This document shows, piece by piece, positions 16,873 through 25,153 of a stretch of DNA of 64,000 nucleotides. The stretch comes from a bacterium (GTDB lineage Bacteria; Bacteroidota; Bacteroidia; NS11-12g; UBA955), in NCBI GenBank assembly GCA_029945665.1, contig JAQSCZ010000120.1:1-64000 (forward strand), in the 5' to 3' direction. Below the pieces are notes generated by a model. That model made no database searches, was not told the DNA's origin, and was given only the letters and a program-made list of their open reading frames with translations. Position 1 is the stretch's first letter. Every line of letters starts with the position of its first letter. Position numbers and translations under genes: made by a program.

Positions 16873-17421
16873 TTATTTGTAAACAGTAATGCTGGTGCCC
16901 ATTGGTATAATTTGACCTTTGTGAATATAGGTTACTTGATCAACACTTACGTTTGGATCGTCCTTGTGGCACTCACTTGTTGAATTGACTTTAGACTTTC
17001 TAACTACAAAATCAGAAAGGGTATCAGCACCTGTATCCCATTTAAAAATCAGGGTGCTGTTATCAAAATAACTGCCATAACTATCATAAGTACCGCTCTG
17101 CGCTCTGTCGGTAATATGCTCTTTATCGCTTTGTGATGAATAAGCCCATAATATTTTTTCTAAACGAAAATTATCAACTTGTGAAAGATTGGCATTGTTA
17201 ATTCTTGTAACTTGAATACCATCTATTTCTTGTGGTGCAAATCCAATAAAAGTAATTGGAATGAAAACAGATTCACCTTGTTGCACTGTTCCATCACAAG
17301 GTTTATTTTTCTTGCAACCATAAAATAAGAAAAGCATTGAAAACAGGAATACCATTTTCATACCTGTGTAAGTTTTAGATTTTGTTGATCCGCTTATTGC
17401 AGAAAACTTTGTTTCGCTCAT
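16873..17421 (-). CDS. Lipoprotein of unknown function
   Basis: 182 residues from ATG 17421. A start at the internal ATG 17361 (MKMVFLFSMLFLFYGCKK) would give a standard signal peptide with lipobox FYGC and a 162-residue product, and may be the true one. The mature part begins CKKNKPCDGTVQQGE, has beta-strand-rich segments and ends GQIIPMGTSITVYK. No family recognised. Four cysteines in the mature part could form disulfides in the periplasm. Confidence 0.65.
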   Translation of the reverse strand: MSETKFSAISGSTKSKTYTGMKMVFLFSMLFLFYGCKKNKPCDGTVQQGESVFIPITFIGFAPQEIDGIQVTRINNANLSQVDNFRLEKILWAYSSQSDKEHITDRAQSGTYDSYGSYFDNSTLIFKWDTGADTLSDFVVRKSKVNSTSECHKDDPNVSVDQVTYIHKGQIIPMGTSITVYK

Positions 17422-17455
17422 AGTGTTATTATTGTGAGTATTGATTGATTTTTAA

Positions 17456-18019
17456 TTATTCGGCTTCTGCTTCAACAGCTTCTACCTGGGGTACCATTCG
17501 TTTAAGTAAATTCTCGATGCCAGATTTTAAAGTCATTGTAGATGAAGGACAGCCACTGCAGCTTCCTTTCATAACAACTGTTACTACACCATCTTTAAAG
17601 GACTTAAAAGTAATTGCACCACCATCCATTTCAACAGCTGGCTTTACATGATCGTCTAAAAGTTTCTTTATTTTGGCTTCAATTTCGTTTTCTTCTTCGT
17701 TTGTCAGTGACTTATTTAAAGTGATGATTTCTTGTCCACTTTCAAGGTAAGATTTTATAAACTCGCGCATTGGAGTAATATAATCCGACCATGCAACATC
17801 AGGTAATTTGGTTATTGAAACAAAATTATTCATTATAAAAACACCATTCGCAAATGGATATTCTTTAAAAATGGCAACTGCAAGCGGAGAATTGCCTTCA
17901 GCTTTCTCTAAGGTGCGGTAATCAGCACTGTCATTTGGCATAATCATTTTGCTAACAACAAACTTCATACTGTCCGGATTAGGGGTGGCCTCGGCATATA
18001 TGGTGATAAAATCGCTCAT
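17456..18019 (-). CDS. nfuA: NifU/Nfu-type Fe-S cluster carrier
   Basis: 187 residues with two domains: an N-terminal Nfu domain (TIYAEATPNPDSMKFVVSK, then GNSPLAVAIFKEYPFANGVFIMNNFVSITK), and a C-terminal NifU-like domain (VKPAVEMDGGAITFKSF, then GSCSGCPSSTMTLKSGIENLL) containing the CxxC that holds a 4Fe-4S cluster. This is the eukaryotic/bacterial Nfu1 arrangement; it delivers clusters to apo-enzymes in the cytoplasm. A -7 box lies at 18043-18050 on the minus strand. The gene symbol is by family, not orthology. Confidence 0.9.
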   Translation of the reverse strand: MSDFITIYAEATPNPDSMKFVVSKMIMPNDSADYRTLEKAEGNSPLAVAIFKEYPFANGVFIMNNFVSITKLPDVAWSDYITPMREFIKSYLESGQEIITLNKSLTNEEENEIEAKIKKLLDDHVKPAVEMDGGAITFKSFKDGVVTVVMKGSCSGCPSSTMTLKSGIENLLKRMVPQVEAVEAEAE

Positions 18020-18042
18020 CTCTTTCTTAATTATTCTAACTG

Positions 18043-18050
18043 CAAAAATA
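18043..18050 (-). promoter_or_regulatory. Promoter -7 box for the Nfu gene
   Basis: Minus strand reads TATTTTTG, 23 bases before the start codon, giving a leader of about 18 bases. Confidence 0.5.
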
Positions 18051-18101
18051 ACAGGTATTTTCCTAATATTGTTATCATTACGCTCTATGTTGATATTATT
18101 T

Positions 18102-18941
18102 TTACCACAGCAAGGCCAAAGCGCTTGTTGACTGTCCTATTTTCAATAATTCCTTTGCTGCCTGAAACTTATCTTTAGAAACAAATTCAGCTTTAACGGA
18201 CACTTGCTCTTCCATACTTGGCAAATGTTCAACACTACCCAACATTCCCAATTCATTGCCATTTAATAATTCGCTTAAACGAATATGTTTTGGCAAGGCA
18301 TCAACACCAATACCAATAGTAGTTAAAGGCTTAGCCACTTCGAAAAGCGCATCGCCATGGGCTCTGCAATACCAATTACCACCCATTCTCGCAACTAAAT
18401 CAATTTTTTGTTGATCGATAGCACCAAATTCATTAATGAAATCCTCATTAATATGCATTTTCACCACTTCACAAATAATAAGATTGCCCGCGCCACCGCC
18501 TTCTCCTAATTCCATCACTTGTTTTACAACACATTCCATTTGAACAGGACTTTCTTTGACCCTAGCAGGTTTAATTAAATCTGAATCGACTGCTGTAAAT
18601 CCTGATTTTATAAATTCATCGACCCCTTTTTCATAAGGCGAACTTGCTAAACTCATCTGTTGCACCATTTCGTAAGTTACCACATTGATAACGACTTCGG
18701 GCACTTCTTTAACATTCTCATAGGTATGCTTATTGGCCCCTGTTCTGCCACTTTTGGCTGGCGAAAAAACAGCAATCGGTGGATTCGCACTAAAGACATT
18801 GAAAAAACTAAAAGGCGCTAAATTTCTAATGCCGTTCTTATCAATGGTACTGGCAAAACAAATTGGTCGCGGACCTACACTGCCCAATAAATATTGGTGA
18901 ATCTGTTGAACGGAGACCTCGGAAGGAAGAATAGATAACAT
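18102..18941 (-). CDS. Flavin reductase-like FMN-binding split-barrel protein
   Basis: 279 residues. The N-terminal half carries the split-barrel flavin-binding motifs (GSVGPRPICFASTIDKNGI, NLAPFSFFNVFSANPPIAVFS and the E-VVNVVTYEMVQQMS segment) of the FlaRed/DIM6-NTAB family. About 80 extra C-terminal residues follow, including a helical end (KFQAAKELLKIGQ). Such proteins bind FMN and either reduce flavin for a monooxygenase or act alone, and no monooxygenase lies next to it. Start at ATG 18941, with a -7 box 4 bases upstream. Confidence 0.85.
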   Translation of the reverse strand: MLSILPSEVSVQQIHQYLLGSVGPRPICFASTIDKNGIRNLAPFSFFNVFSANPPIAVFSPAKSGRTGANKHTYENVKEVPEVVINVVTYEMVQQMSLASSPYEKGVDEFIKSGFTAVDSDLIKPARVKESPVQMECVVKQVMELGEGGGAGNLIICEVVKMHINEDFINEFGAIDQQKIDLVARMGGNWYCRAHGDALFEVAKPLTTIGIGVDALPKHIRLSELLNGNELGMLGSVEHLPSMEEQVSVKAEFVSKDKFQAAKELLKIGQSTSALALLW

Positions 18942-18945
18942 GTTA

Positions 18946-18953
18946 CAAAAGTA
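18946..18953 (-). promoter_or_regulatory. Promoter -7 box for the flavin reductase-like gene
   Basis: Minus strand reads TACTTTTG, 4 bases before the start codon, predicting a leaderless transcript. Confidence 0.5.
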
Positions 18954-18999
18954 AATATTTAAACCTTATTTACTCAAGAATACAGTACTCTATAAAATT

Positions 19000-19722
19000 T
19001 TATTTAATATGCATCCGCTGAGCAAAGGCATCTTTGTAATTTTTTCCCAATGGAATGCTTTTGTTGCCTATTTGAACTTCGTGCGCTCCTATTGATTTTA
19101 CCTTGTCTGTGGACACAATATAACTTCTATGTACACGTGCAAACTTATCTGCTGGCAAACTATTTTCCATGTTTTTCATGGTTTGAAGGGTTACAATACG
19201 TTTATCTTCTGAGGTATATATTTTTACATAATCAGCAAAAGCTTCGACATACCAGATATCTTCATAGTTAATCTTTACCATCTTAGAATCTGCCTTCACA
19301 AACATATGACCTACATTCATCTCAGCATGGGGTTGATCCGCATTGTTTTTAAATGTAAAATATTCTTCAGCTCTATCTACAGATTTTTTAAATCTGTCGT
19401 ATGAAACTGGTTTCAATAAATAATCGAGTGCATCTAGGGTAAAAGCGTCCACCGCATATTCAGCATAAGCAGTAGTAAATACAACCAATATTCCACTGTT
19501 CTGCAAAGTTTTCATAAAGTCGATGCCACTAATTTCGGGCATGTGAATATCGCAGAAAATCAAATCTGGTTTTTCGTGCTGTATGGCCTCTGCCGCCTCG
19601 ATGGCGTTGGCGCATTTGGCAATTAATTTTAAATTAGGCGTTTTTTTAACGTGTGCTTCGATGATTTCTAGTGCGAGTGGCTCGTCATCAACAGCAAGGC
19701 ATTTTAAGATGGTATTATTCAT
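19000..19722 (-). CDS. LytTR-family response regulator
   Basis: 240 residues. The receiver domain (1-120) has the phospho-acceptor Asp in LIFCDIHMPEISG, acidic pair AVDDEP, and switch residues VFTTAYAEYAVDAF and LLKPV. The C-terminal LytTR DNA-binding domain spans about 135-240 (VEAFADYVKIYTSEDKRIVT, then FARVHRSYIVS). It overlaps the upstream sensor kinase gene by 4 bases and so is its cognate partner. Such pairs regulate membrane or envelope functions; targets are unknown. Confidence 0.95.
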   Translation of the reverse strand: MNNTILKCLAVDDEPLALEIIEAHVKKTPNLKLIAKCANAIEAAEAIQHEKPDLIFCDIHMPEISGIDFMKTLQNSGILVVFTTAYAEYAVDAFTLDALDYLLKPVSYDRFKKSVDRAEEYFTFKNNADQPHAEMNVGHMFVKADSKMVKINYEDIWYVEAFADYVKIYTSEDKRIVTLQTMKNMENSLPADKFARVHRSYIVSTDKVKSIGAHEVQIGNKSIPLGKNYKDAFAQRMHIK

Positions 19723-20774
19723 GTGGTTTGTAATATTAAAGTGATTGTATAGGTTTCTAATTCATCAGCGATTTTAAGCTGATGTTTGCCTGGGTACAAA
19801 ATATTCAGACGGGTTTGCACATTTTTCAGACCAATTCCACCAACTTTATTCTTTTCGAGGTTATTTAGGGAGCGTGGCTTGTTATTGGAAACTGAAAAGA
19901 CAATTGTTTTTGCCAAATCATCGATACTGTACATAATATCAATAAACGACTGACCAAGGGTGGGATTTGCGCCATGTTTAAAGGCGTTTTCTATAAAGTT
20001 AATGAATAGAAATGGTTCTATCATTTTACCAATGGTGCTGCCATATACATGGAGCTGAATATTGGTTCTATCACCCAATCTAAATTTTTCTAACTCAATA
20101 TAATCCCGCACAAACTGAATATCATCCTCCATTGGCACCTTTTGTTTTTGACTATCATACAAGCCAAAGCGCAGAATATTCGACAACTTCAGCACCGCTT
20201 CTGGCGCCAAGTCAGAACCCTTGAGGGTTAAAGCATATAAATTGTTGAGATTATTAAATAAGAAATGTGGATTGATTTGTGATTTCAGAAACTTTAATTC
20301 ATTCTCAATATTCAACTTTTGCAAGTCCTTATTAGATTGCTCTTTCAAATACCAGTTTCTAAATATTTTGATGGAAGTGGTTAGTAATACTGTAAAAAGT
20401 ATAAACAAGAAATTGGTAACAAAAAAACTAATACTCCAAATTGAATTTATACTATCATCCATTAAGGGCAAGTATCTGTAGGTAGAGACCGCTAAAGGAA
20501 AACAAACAAGCAATATTGACAACGATAGACTTAGCAGAAAAGTGATGTATTTCCGTTTAAAAAGAAACCATTCTATCAAATAATAATTATTGAAATAAGA
20601 AACAACAATGTGAAAGAAAATAAAGATAGTTGCATTCAAATAATCTTGTTTCCATGAAATTCCGGAGCGCAAGATGAACGACCAAAAGGAAATATAGAGT
20701 AGCCAAAATAAAAGATGGTAAATCTTATACCTAGTTATGACAGAAATCAATTCAGAAAAAAAACGATTGACCAC
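19719..20774 (-). CDS. LytS-type sensor histidine kinase
   Basis: 351 residues. Four hydrophobic segments in residues 15-145, no periplasmic sensor domain, then a His_kinase domain with QINPHFLFNNLNNL (phospho-accepting His) and the ATPase-like region with FINFIENAFKHG and GGIGLKNVQTRL. Start at ATG 20774. The gene lies 4 bases after a small membrane-protein gene and overlaps the regulator gene, so all three form one operon. Confidence 0.94.
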   Translation of the reverse strand: MVNRFFSELISVITRYKIYHLLFWLLYISFWSFILRSGISWKQDYLNATIFIFFHIVVSYFNNYYLIEWFLFKRKYITFLLSLSLSILLVCFPLAVSTYRYLPLMDDSINSIWSISFFVTNFLFILFTVLLTTSIKIFRNWYLKEQSNKDLQKLNIENELKFLKSQINPHFLFNNLNNLYALTLKGSDLAPEAVLKLSNILRFGLYDSQKQKVPMEDDIQFVRDYIELEKFRLGDRTNIQLHVYGSTIGKMIEPFLFINFIENAFKHGANPTLGQSFIDIMYSIDDLAKTIVFSVSNNKPRSLNNLEKNKVGGIGLKNVQTRLNILYPGKHQLKIADELETYTITLILQTT

Positions 20775-20778
20775 TTGA

Positions 20779-21000
20779 TTAAGGGTTTTTAAAGAATCTT
20801 AAAATATCGCGGGCCCAATCTATAATTTTATTCCCACTACCCAAATAATTCGCGCCTGTCAATACCTCTTCTGTTGTGCTTGGATTTACTTGTTTGAAAT
20901 ATTGATTAGACATTTGATACGAAATTACATTTGCCAGAACCAAAAGCATGACTAAACTCCATGAAAACCATTTTTTTTGCGGTAAATCTCCAATTTTCAT
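20779..21000 (-). CDS. Small single-pass membrane protein upstream of LytS
   Basis: 73 residues. A short cytoplasmic start (MKIGDLPQKKW), one transmembrane helix (about 13-27, SLVMLLVLANVISYQ) and an outside part of about 45 residues ending in a second short amphipathic stretch (IDWARDILRFFKNP). No family recognised. It lies 4 bases upstream of the LytS gene in the same operon, so a role as a modulator or ligand-sensing partner of the kinase is possible (inference). Confidence 0.6.
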   Translation of the reverse strand: MKIGDLPQKKWFSWSLVMLLVLANVISYQMSNQYFKQVNPSTTEEVLTGANYLGSGNKIIDWARDILRFFKNP

Positions 21001-21079
21001 TTATACTTTCTTGTTAAACCTACTTTCAAATTAATAAGTGCCTGTCTATTTTAGTTATTCAAAAGTAACACCCATTTTT

Positions 21080-22930
21080 CTATTTTGATAAAAAATCTTT
21101 TATTAATACTTGTTGAAATGCCTTTGCCTCATTAATAAACCGCAAACTATCTGTTTCCGAACCCTGATATTCATAGCATTTACGGGTATCGTTATCAAAC
21201 AATGCTTGTTGGGAATTGGTTACTCTTCCAAAGCCATTGTTGTAGTGATATTGCGCAAAACTTTCCTTGTTTTCAAAATTGGTTTGCCAACTAAATTCAG
21301 TACTTGGAATGCCCATTTGAGATAAAATAAACTGGGGCAAAATCGTTTGAGAAACCACATTCATAATTTGAATACCTTTGTGTTTTTTATTCAAAGCTCC
21401 ACCTGTAACCACAAAAGGAATATGGTATTTTTCAGGACCAAAATAATGGACATTTTTTAACCCTATATCATGACCATGGTCGGCTATTAAAAGAATAATT
21501 GTTTCATTGTACCATGCTTGCTTTTTACAATTTTCTAAAAAATCAAATAAGCATTTATCTGCATACTCAATGGAATTTTTAAATCCATACCATTCATCTT
21601 TTGATATTTTAGAATTGTCATAAGGTACATCAAATGGCTCATGGCTGCTAAGTGTCATAACTGTTGAAAAGAAAGGCCCCTTCTCTTTTTTTAACTTATC
21701 CAAAACCAAGCGGAATAAATGTTCATCATGTGCACCCCATTTACTGGTTAAAGCTGCTGAATTAAAACATAGTTTATCGAAAATTTTATCAAAGTTCTGG
21801 ACCACCAAATAAGCTTTCATCGAAGCAAACTCTGCATCACCACCATAGAAAAAATAATTTTTATATCCCTGCTTTCTCAAGGCCTTACTCAAAGAAGGCA
21901 TCTTGCTCACTTTATCTGGAAAAACAATGATACTCGAAGAAGGTTGGGCAGGATATCCGCTGAGTACTGATACCAAACCCTTTTCGGTTCTATCGCCACT
22001 TGCATAACAGCGCATAAAACTCAAATTCTGCTGAGCAATACTATCAAGAAAAGGGGTGTGGTTATTGTTGCCTGAAAAATAGCGACTCGCATTAGCCGTA
22101 AAACTTTCTAACATTACAATGATAACATTCGGATGTGGTATTGTAAAAACTTTAGCGGAATCTATTGTCTGGTTTAGCTGTTCCTCAAACAATCTCTCTG
22201 ATTCACTATCACTTAAATAATTTAGATGGGTACCGTATATGGCATCGGTATTGGTAGAAATAAAATACATGGCGTTCCATAAACTATTAATCGCTGCTGC
22301 ATTCTCTATTGACTTATTCGAATAAATAGCTGAGCTCTGACTGATAGTTGTAACGCCAACTCCTCCCCTAATTATTATAAAATTAATACCATTCAAAATT
22401 AATAAAGGTCCTAGATTTATCCATTTCAACGATAATTCTATTTTCAGAATGCGAATAGCCAATTGATATAATTTATATAAAATAAAACAGAATACAGCCG
22501 CAAATAATAAGGTTTTTAGCCAATTGGTAGCCCCTGCAGAGAGTGCCATTTCTATAGGGTGTGAAATATAAACCAATACTTGACTATTGAACTTATTGCC
22601 CCATTTCTGAAACAGCTCTGGATCGGCAATTGTAATTAGTAAGACAATTGTCAGAACAACAACCAAAAGCACCTTTTGAAAGCCTAATAATTTCCTTTTT
22701 AAAAGTATTTCTAATATACCAACCATTAGAAAAAGTGAGGCACAATATGCACTTGCAGAAAAATCTAGTCGCAATCCACTCCATGCAGATTGCCCACAAG
22801 TCAACCAAAAACCATCTGGCAATAAATCAAGATTGTAAATTAAAAAATACAATCGACCAATTTGAAAAATCAAAAAGAACAGCAACAAGATTAAAAAATA
22901 CTTGGCAAATAATTGAAAGGCGCCCTTCAT
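21080..22930 (-). CDS. LTA synthase-family membrane sulfatase/phosphotransferase
   Basis: 616 residues. Five hydrophobic helices in the first 200 residues are followed by an extracytoplasmic sulfatase-fold domain: NVIIVMLESFTANASRYF (metal ligand Glu), CYASGDRTEKGLVSVLSGYP (nucleophile Thr), LSSHEPF and IADHGHDIG (metal ligands). This is the LtaS/OpgB-like layout. In Gram-negative organisms such enzymes transfer phosphoglycerol or phosphoethanolamine groups onto glycans or lipids; the acceptor here is unknown. ATG 22930 follows a -7 box by 5 bases. Confidence 0.9.
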   Translation of the reverse strand: MKGAFQLFAKYFLILLLFFLIFQIGRLYFLIYNLDLLPDGFWLTCGQSAWSGLRLDFSASAYCASLFLMVGILEILLKRKLLGFQKVLLVVVLTIVLLITIADPELFQKWGNKFNSQVLVYISHPIEMALSAGATNWLKTLLFAAVFCFILYKLYQLAIRILKIELSLKWINLGPLLILNGINFIIIRGGVGVTTISQSSAIYSNKSIENAAAINSLWNAMYFISTNTDAIYGTHLNYLSDSESERLFEEQLNQTIDSAKVFTIPHPNVIIVMLESFTANASRYFSGNNNHTPFLDSIAQQNLSFMRCYASGDRTEKGLVSVLSGYPAQPSSSIIVFPDKVSKMPSLSKALRKQGYKNYFFYGGDAEFASMKAYLVVQNFDKIFDKLCFNSAALTSKWGAHDEHLFRLVLDKLKKEKGPFFSTVMTLSSHEPFDVPYDNSKISKDEWYGFKNSIEYADKCLFDFLENCKKQAWYNETIILLIADHGHDIGLKNVHYFGPEKYHIPFVVTGGALNKKHKGIQIMNVVSQTILPQFILSQMGIPSTEFSWQTNFENKESFAQYHYNNGFGRVTNSQQALFDNDTRKCYEYQGSETDSLRFINEAKAFQQVLIKDFLSK

Positions 22931-22935
22931 TATTG

Positions 22936-22943
22936 CAAAAATA
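22936..22943 (-). promoter_or_regulatory. Promoter -7 box for the sulfatase gene
   Basis: Minus strand reads TATTTTTG, 5 bases before the start codon, predicting a leaderless transcript. Confidence 0.5.
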
Positions 22944-23015
22944 AGTGCTTCTCATAAAATACCACCATTTGTAACAATTTTAAAACCAAGGTCTCGTAAT
23001 AAGCATACTTTGCGA

Positions 23016-23023
23016 TATATTTG
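23016..23023 (+). promoter_or_regulatory. Promoter -7 box for the 23040 gene
   Basis: TATATTTG, 16 bases before ATG 23040. It supports the ATG start over the TTG at 23010, which would lie upstream of the box. Confidence 0.5.
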
Positions 23024-23039
23024 TCGCAAAACAGTCTAT

Positions 23040-23534
23040 ATGAAATATTTAGTATCCTTATTAATGCTCACTTTCCTGCCTTTATTTGCGCAGTCTAATT
23101 GCAACGATTTGCGCATAACTACAGATAACAGAACAGGTGATATACGGTTTGAATGTCCGCTTGTATTTGACATGCAATTTTCTAAAACGCTTATGAAAAA
23201 CGGGGATAGTTTAATTCAATTGTATTTACAATCTATGGTACCCTACACCAACACCAATGAAAAAGGATGCACTTTATTTCTATCTGATGGCAGCACAATT
23301 GAATACCCTGAGCAAGTTATCACTGTCACCTATAAGTCTTCGTTACTCTATAAATATAACACCACTTTAAACTTATCTCCTGACAACATCAATAGACTTT
23401 TATCAAATAGTATTACAGACTTTAAAATGCATATTCACAATAGCACAGAAAAACCACTGTTAACAAAGAAAAAAAATGCGACCTTGTTAATGAATTATGT
23501 CAGATGTGTGGTAAAAGGTGTCGTTCGGAAATAA
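23040..23534 (+). CDS. Exported protein of unknown function
   Basis: About 164 residues from ATG 23040 (MKYLVSLLMLTFLPLFAQ, a signal peptide). The mature part starts SNCNDLRITTDNRTGDIRFE and contains LFLSDGSTIEYPEQVITV and a helical DNINRLLSNSITDFKMHI segment. No lipobox and no T9SS domain, so a soluble periplasmic protein is likely. No family recognised. It converges with the beta-barrel gene at 23536 with a single base between the stops. Confidence 0.65.
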   Translation: MKYLVSLLMLTFLPLFAQSNCNDLRITTDNRTGDIRFECPLVFDMQFSKTLMKNGDSLIQLYLQSMVPYTNTNEKGCTLFLSDGSTIEYPEQVITVTYKSSLLYKYNTTLNLSPDNINRLLSNSITDFKMHIHNSTEKPLLTKKKNATLLMNYVRCVVKGVVRK

Positions 23535-23535
23535 T

Positions 23536-24210
23536 TTAGAAGCGAAAGCCAACAGAAAATCCATAACCGGTATTCTTCAAAGAAGTTTTATCGTTGCTTA
23601 TTCGTTTATTCTCTGGGTTTAATTTTAAGGCTCCAAGTTGTGTATTCAATTGAAAAAATAAACCACTTTCCAACTCGTAGCCAGCAAAAATATTGGCACC
23701 AGCATCAAAAGACTTCAAATAGGGGGTGTTTGAAGGATCACTTGTTTCAATTGTGTTTTTAAACTTCACATCTGAAACAACATCCGATCCATTGCGCGTA
23801 AAGGTCACTTTTCCTTTAATCCCATAACCAAGGTAAGGACCAAAACCAACCATCACAAATCCACGACCCAACAATCCTTTGTATACAAAATTCAGTGGCA
23901 ATTCTAGATACGAGATCTTATATTTATTATTGACACTATCTGTATTGATTTTAGTACCTTTGGTTGAAAATAAAAAACCGGGTTGAAAATAGAATTCAGG
24001 TGCCAATGGAATTTGTACATTGCCACCTAAATGGTAACCAGTTATTAATTTGTTATCCATCATGCTACCATTAACATCTGTACCATTCCAATTTTGAAAA
24101 TTTACACCACCTAACAATGCATATTTAATGCGAGATTCAGTTATTTGTGCTTTTATTGAAATAAAAGGAATGCAGAAAAATGCGACAATTATTATTTTAA
24201 AATTTTTCAT
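23536..24210 (-). CDS. PorT-like outer-membrane beta-barrel protein
   Basis: 224 residues. Signal peptide ending SIKAQ, then alternating strands typical of the small beta-barrel family (GYHLGGNVQIPLAPEFYFQP, GFLFSTKGTK, YLELPLNFVYKG, FVMVGFGPYLGYGIKG, LFFQLNTQLGALKL) ending GFSVGFRF with the usual terminal aromatic. It lies 1 base after the OmpA-family gene upstream, in the same operon. Role unknown, probably structural or a T9SS-type accessory barrel. Confidence 0.85.
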   Translation of the reverse strand: MKNFKIIIVAFFCIPFISIKAQITESRIKYALLGGVNFQNWNGTDVNGSMMDNKLITGYHLGGNVQIPLAPEFYFQPGFLFSTKGTKINTDSVNNKYKISYLELPLNFVYKGLLGRGFVMVGFGPYLGYGIKGKVTFTRNGSDVVSDVKFKNTIETSDPSNTPYLKSFDAGANIFAGYELESGLFFQLNTQLGALKLNPENKRISNDKTSLKNTGYGFSVGFRF

Positions 24211-24211
24211 G

Positions 24212-24970
24212 TTAGTTAGTTTCTACTTTAGCGTCTGACTTCATTTTTTCATTGGCTGAAATTAAAAATTCAACTCTGCGATTATTGGCGCGGCCTTCTT
24301 CTGTTTCGTTGCTATACTTTGGAGCCTTTTCGCCAAAGCCTTTGATAATGATTCGGGTGTTTTTAATCCCATTAGCAATCAAATAATCTGAAACCTGTAA
24401 AGCTCTTTGCTGAGAAAGTTTTTGATTATAAGCGTCACTTCCTTTACTATCTGTATGCCCTTGAATTTCTATATCAGTATCCGGATAATTATTTAAAACT
24501 GTAACCAATTTACTCAAATTAGTTTTAGCATCTGTAGATAAATTTGATTCATCGAATCCAAATAATATTTTACTCGCAAACTCCACGATAATACCTTCTC
24601 CTACTCTTTCTACTTTTGCGCCGGGAACAGAATTTTCAATTTCTTTTGCTTGCTTATCCATCTTATGTCCAATAACAGCTCCAGTAGCACCACCAACTGC
24701 TGCCCCGATAATTGCACCTAAGGCTGTATTGCCAGAGGCTCTACCAATTACAGCTCCAGCAGCACCTCCTGCAACGGTACCTATACCTGCTCCTTTTTGT
24801 GTTTTGTTTAAGGATTTACATGATGATAAAATCAACACTATACTTAAAATTAATAGTGGCACAAATCTTATAAACTTCGATAAAAATGTACCTTTGAAAG
24901 TATAAACTTCCTTATTTTTTAGAAATACAATTGTTCTCATTTTTTTTAAATTATTCATATTGTTTTCCAT
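24212..24970 (-). CDS. OmpA-family lipoprotein with glycine-zipper domain
   Basis: 252 residues from ATG 24970, with an unusually long N-terminus (about 34 residues) before the hydrophobic stretch LLILSIVLILSSC. Shorter starts at ATG 24958 or 24937 are possible. After the lipobox Cys comes a Gly-rich zipper (GAGIGTVAGGAAGAVIG, GAIIGAAVGGATGAVIG), then the OmpA C-terminal peptidoglycan-binding domain (DIEIQGHTDSKGSDAYNQ, LSQQRALQVSDYL, RIIIKGFGE, NRRVEFLI). It tethers the outer membrane to peptidoglycan. Operon with the beta-barrel gene downstream. Confidence 0.9.
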   Translation of the reverse strand: MENNMNNLKKMRTIVFLKNKEVYTFKGTFLSKFIRFVPLLILSIVLILSSCKSLNKTQKGAGIGTVAGGAAGAVIGRASGNTALGAIIGAAVGGATGAVIGHKMDKQAKEIENSVPGAKVERVGEGIIVEFASKILFGFDESNLSTDAKTNLSKLVTVLNNYPDTDIEIQGHTDSKGSDAYNQKLSQQRALQVSDYLIANGIKNTRIIIKGFGEKAPKYSNETEEGRANNRRVEFLISANEKMKSDAKVETN

Positions 24971-25126
24971 TATACAATGGATGACCGCAAAGATGAATCA
25001 GCCTTTGCCAACAAAGTTACACGCCTACACAATCAATTTACATAAATCACACCATGGGGCATTCGGCTTATGAAAATTATAGAATTAAATGATATTAACC
25101 TTAATAAAATTAGAATAGTTTTATAT

Positions 25127-25134
25127 TAAATTTG
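25127..25134 (+). promoter_or_regulatory. Promoter -7 box for the Kir-type channel gene
   Basis: TAAATTTG, 19 bases before the ATG at 25154. Confidence 0.45.
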
Positions 25135-25153
25135 TCCAGCATACATTTTAATT

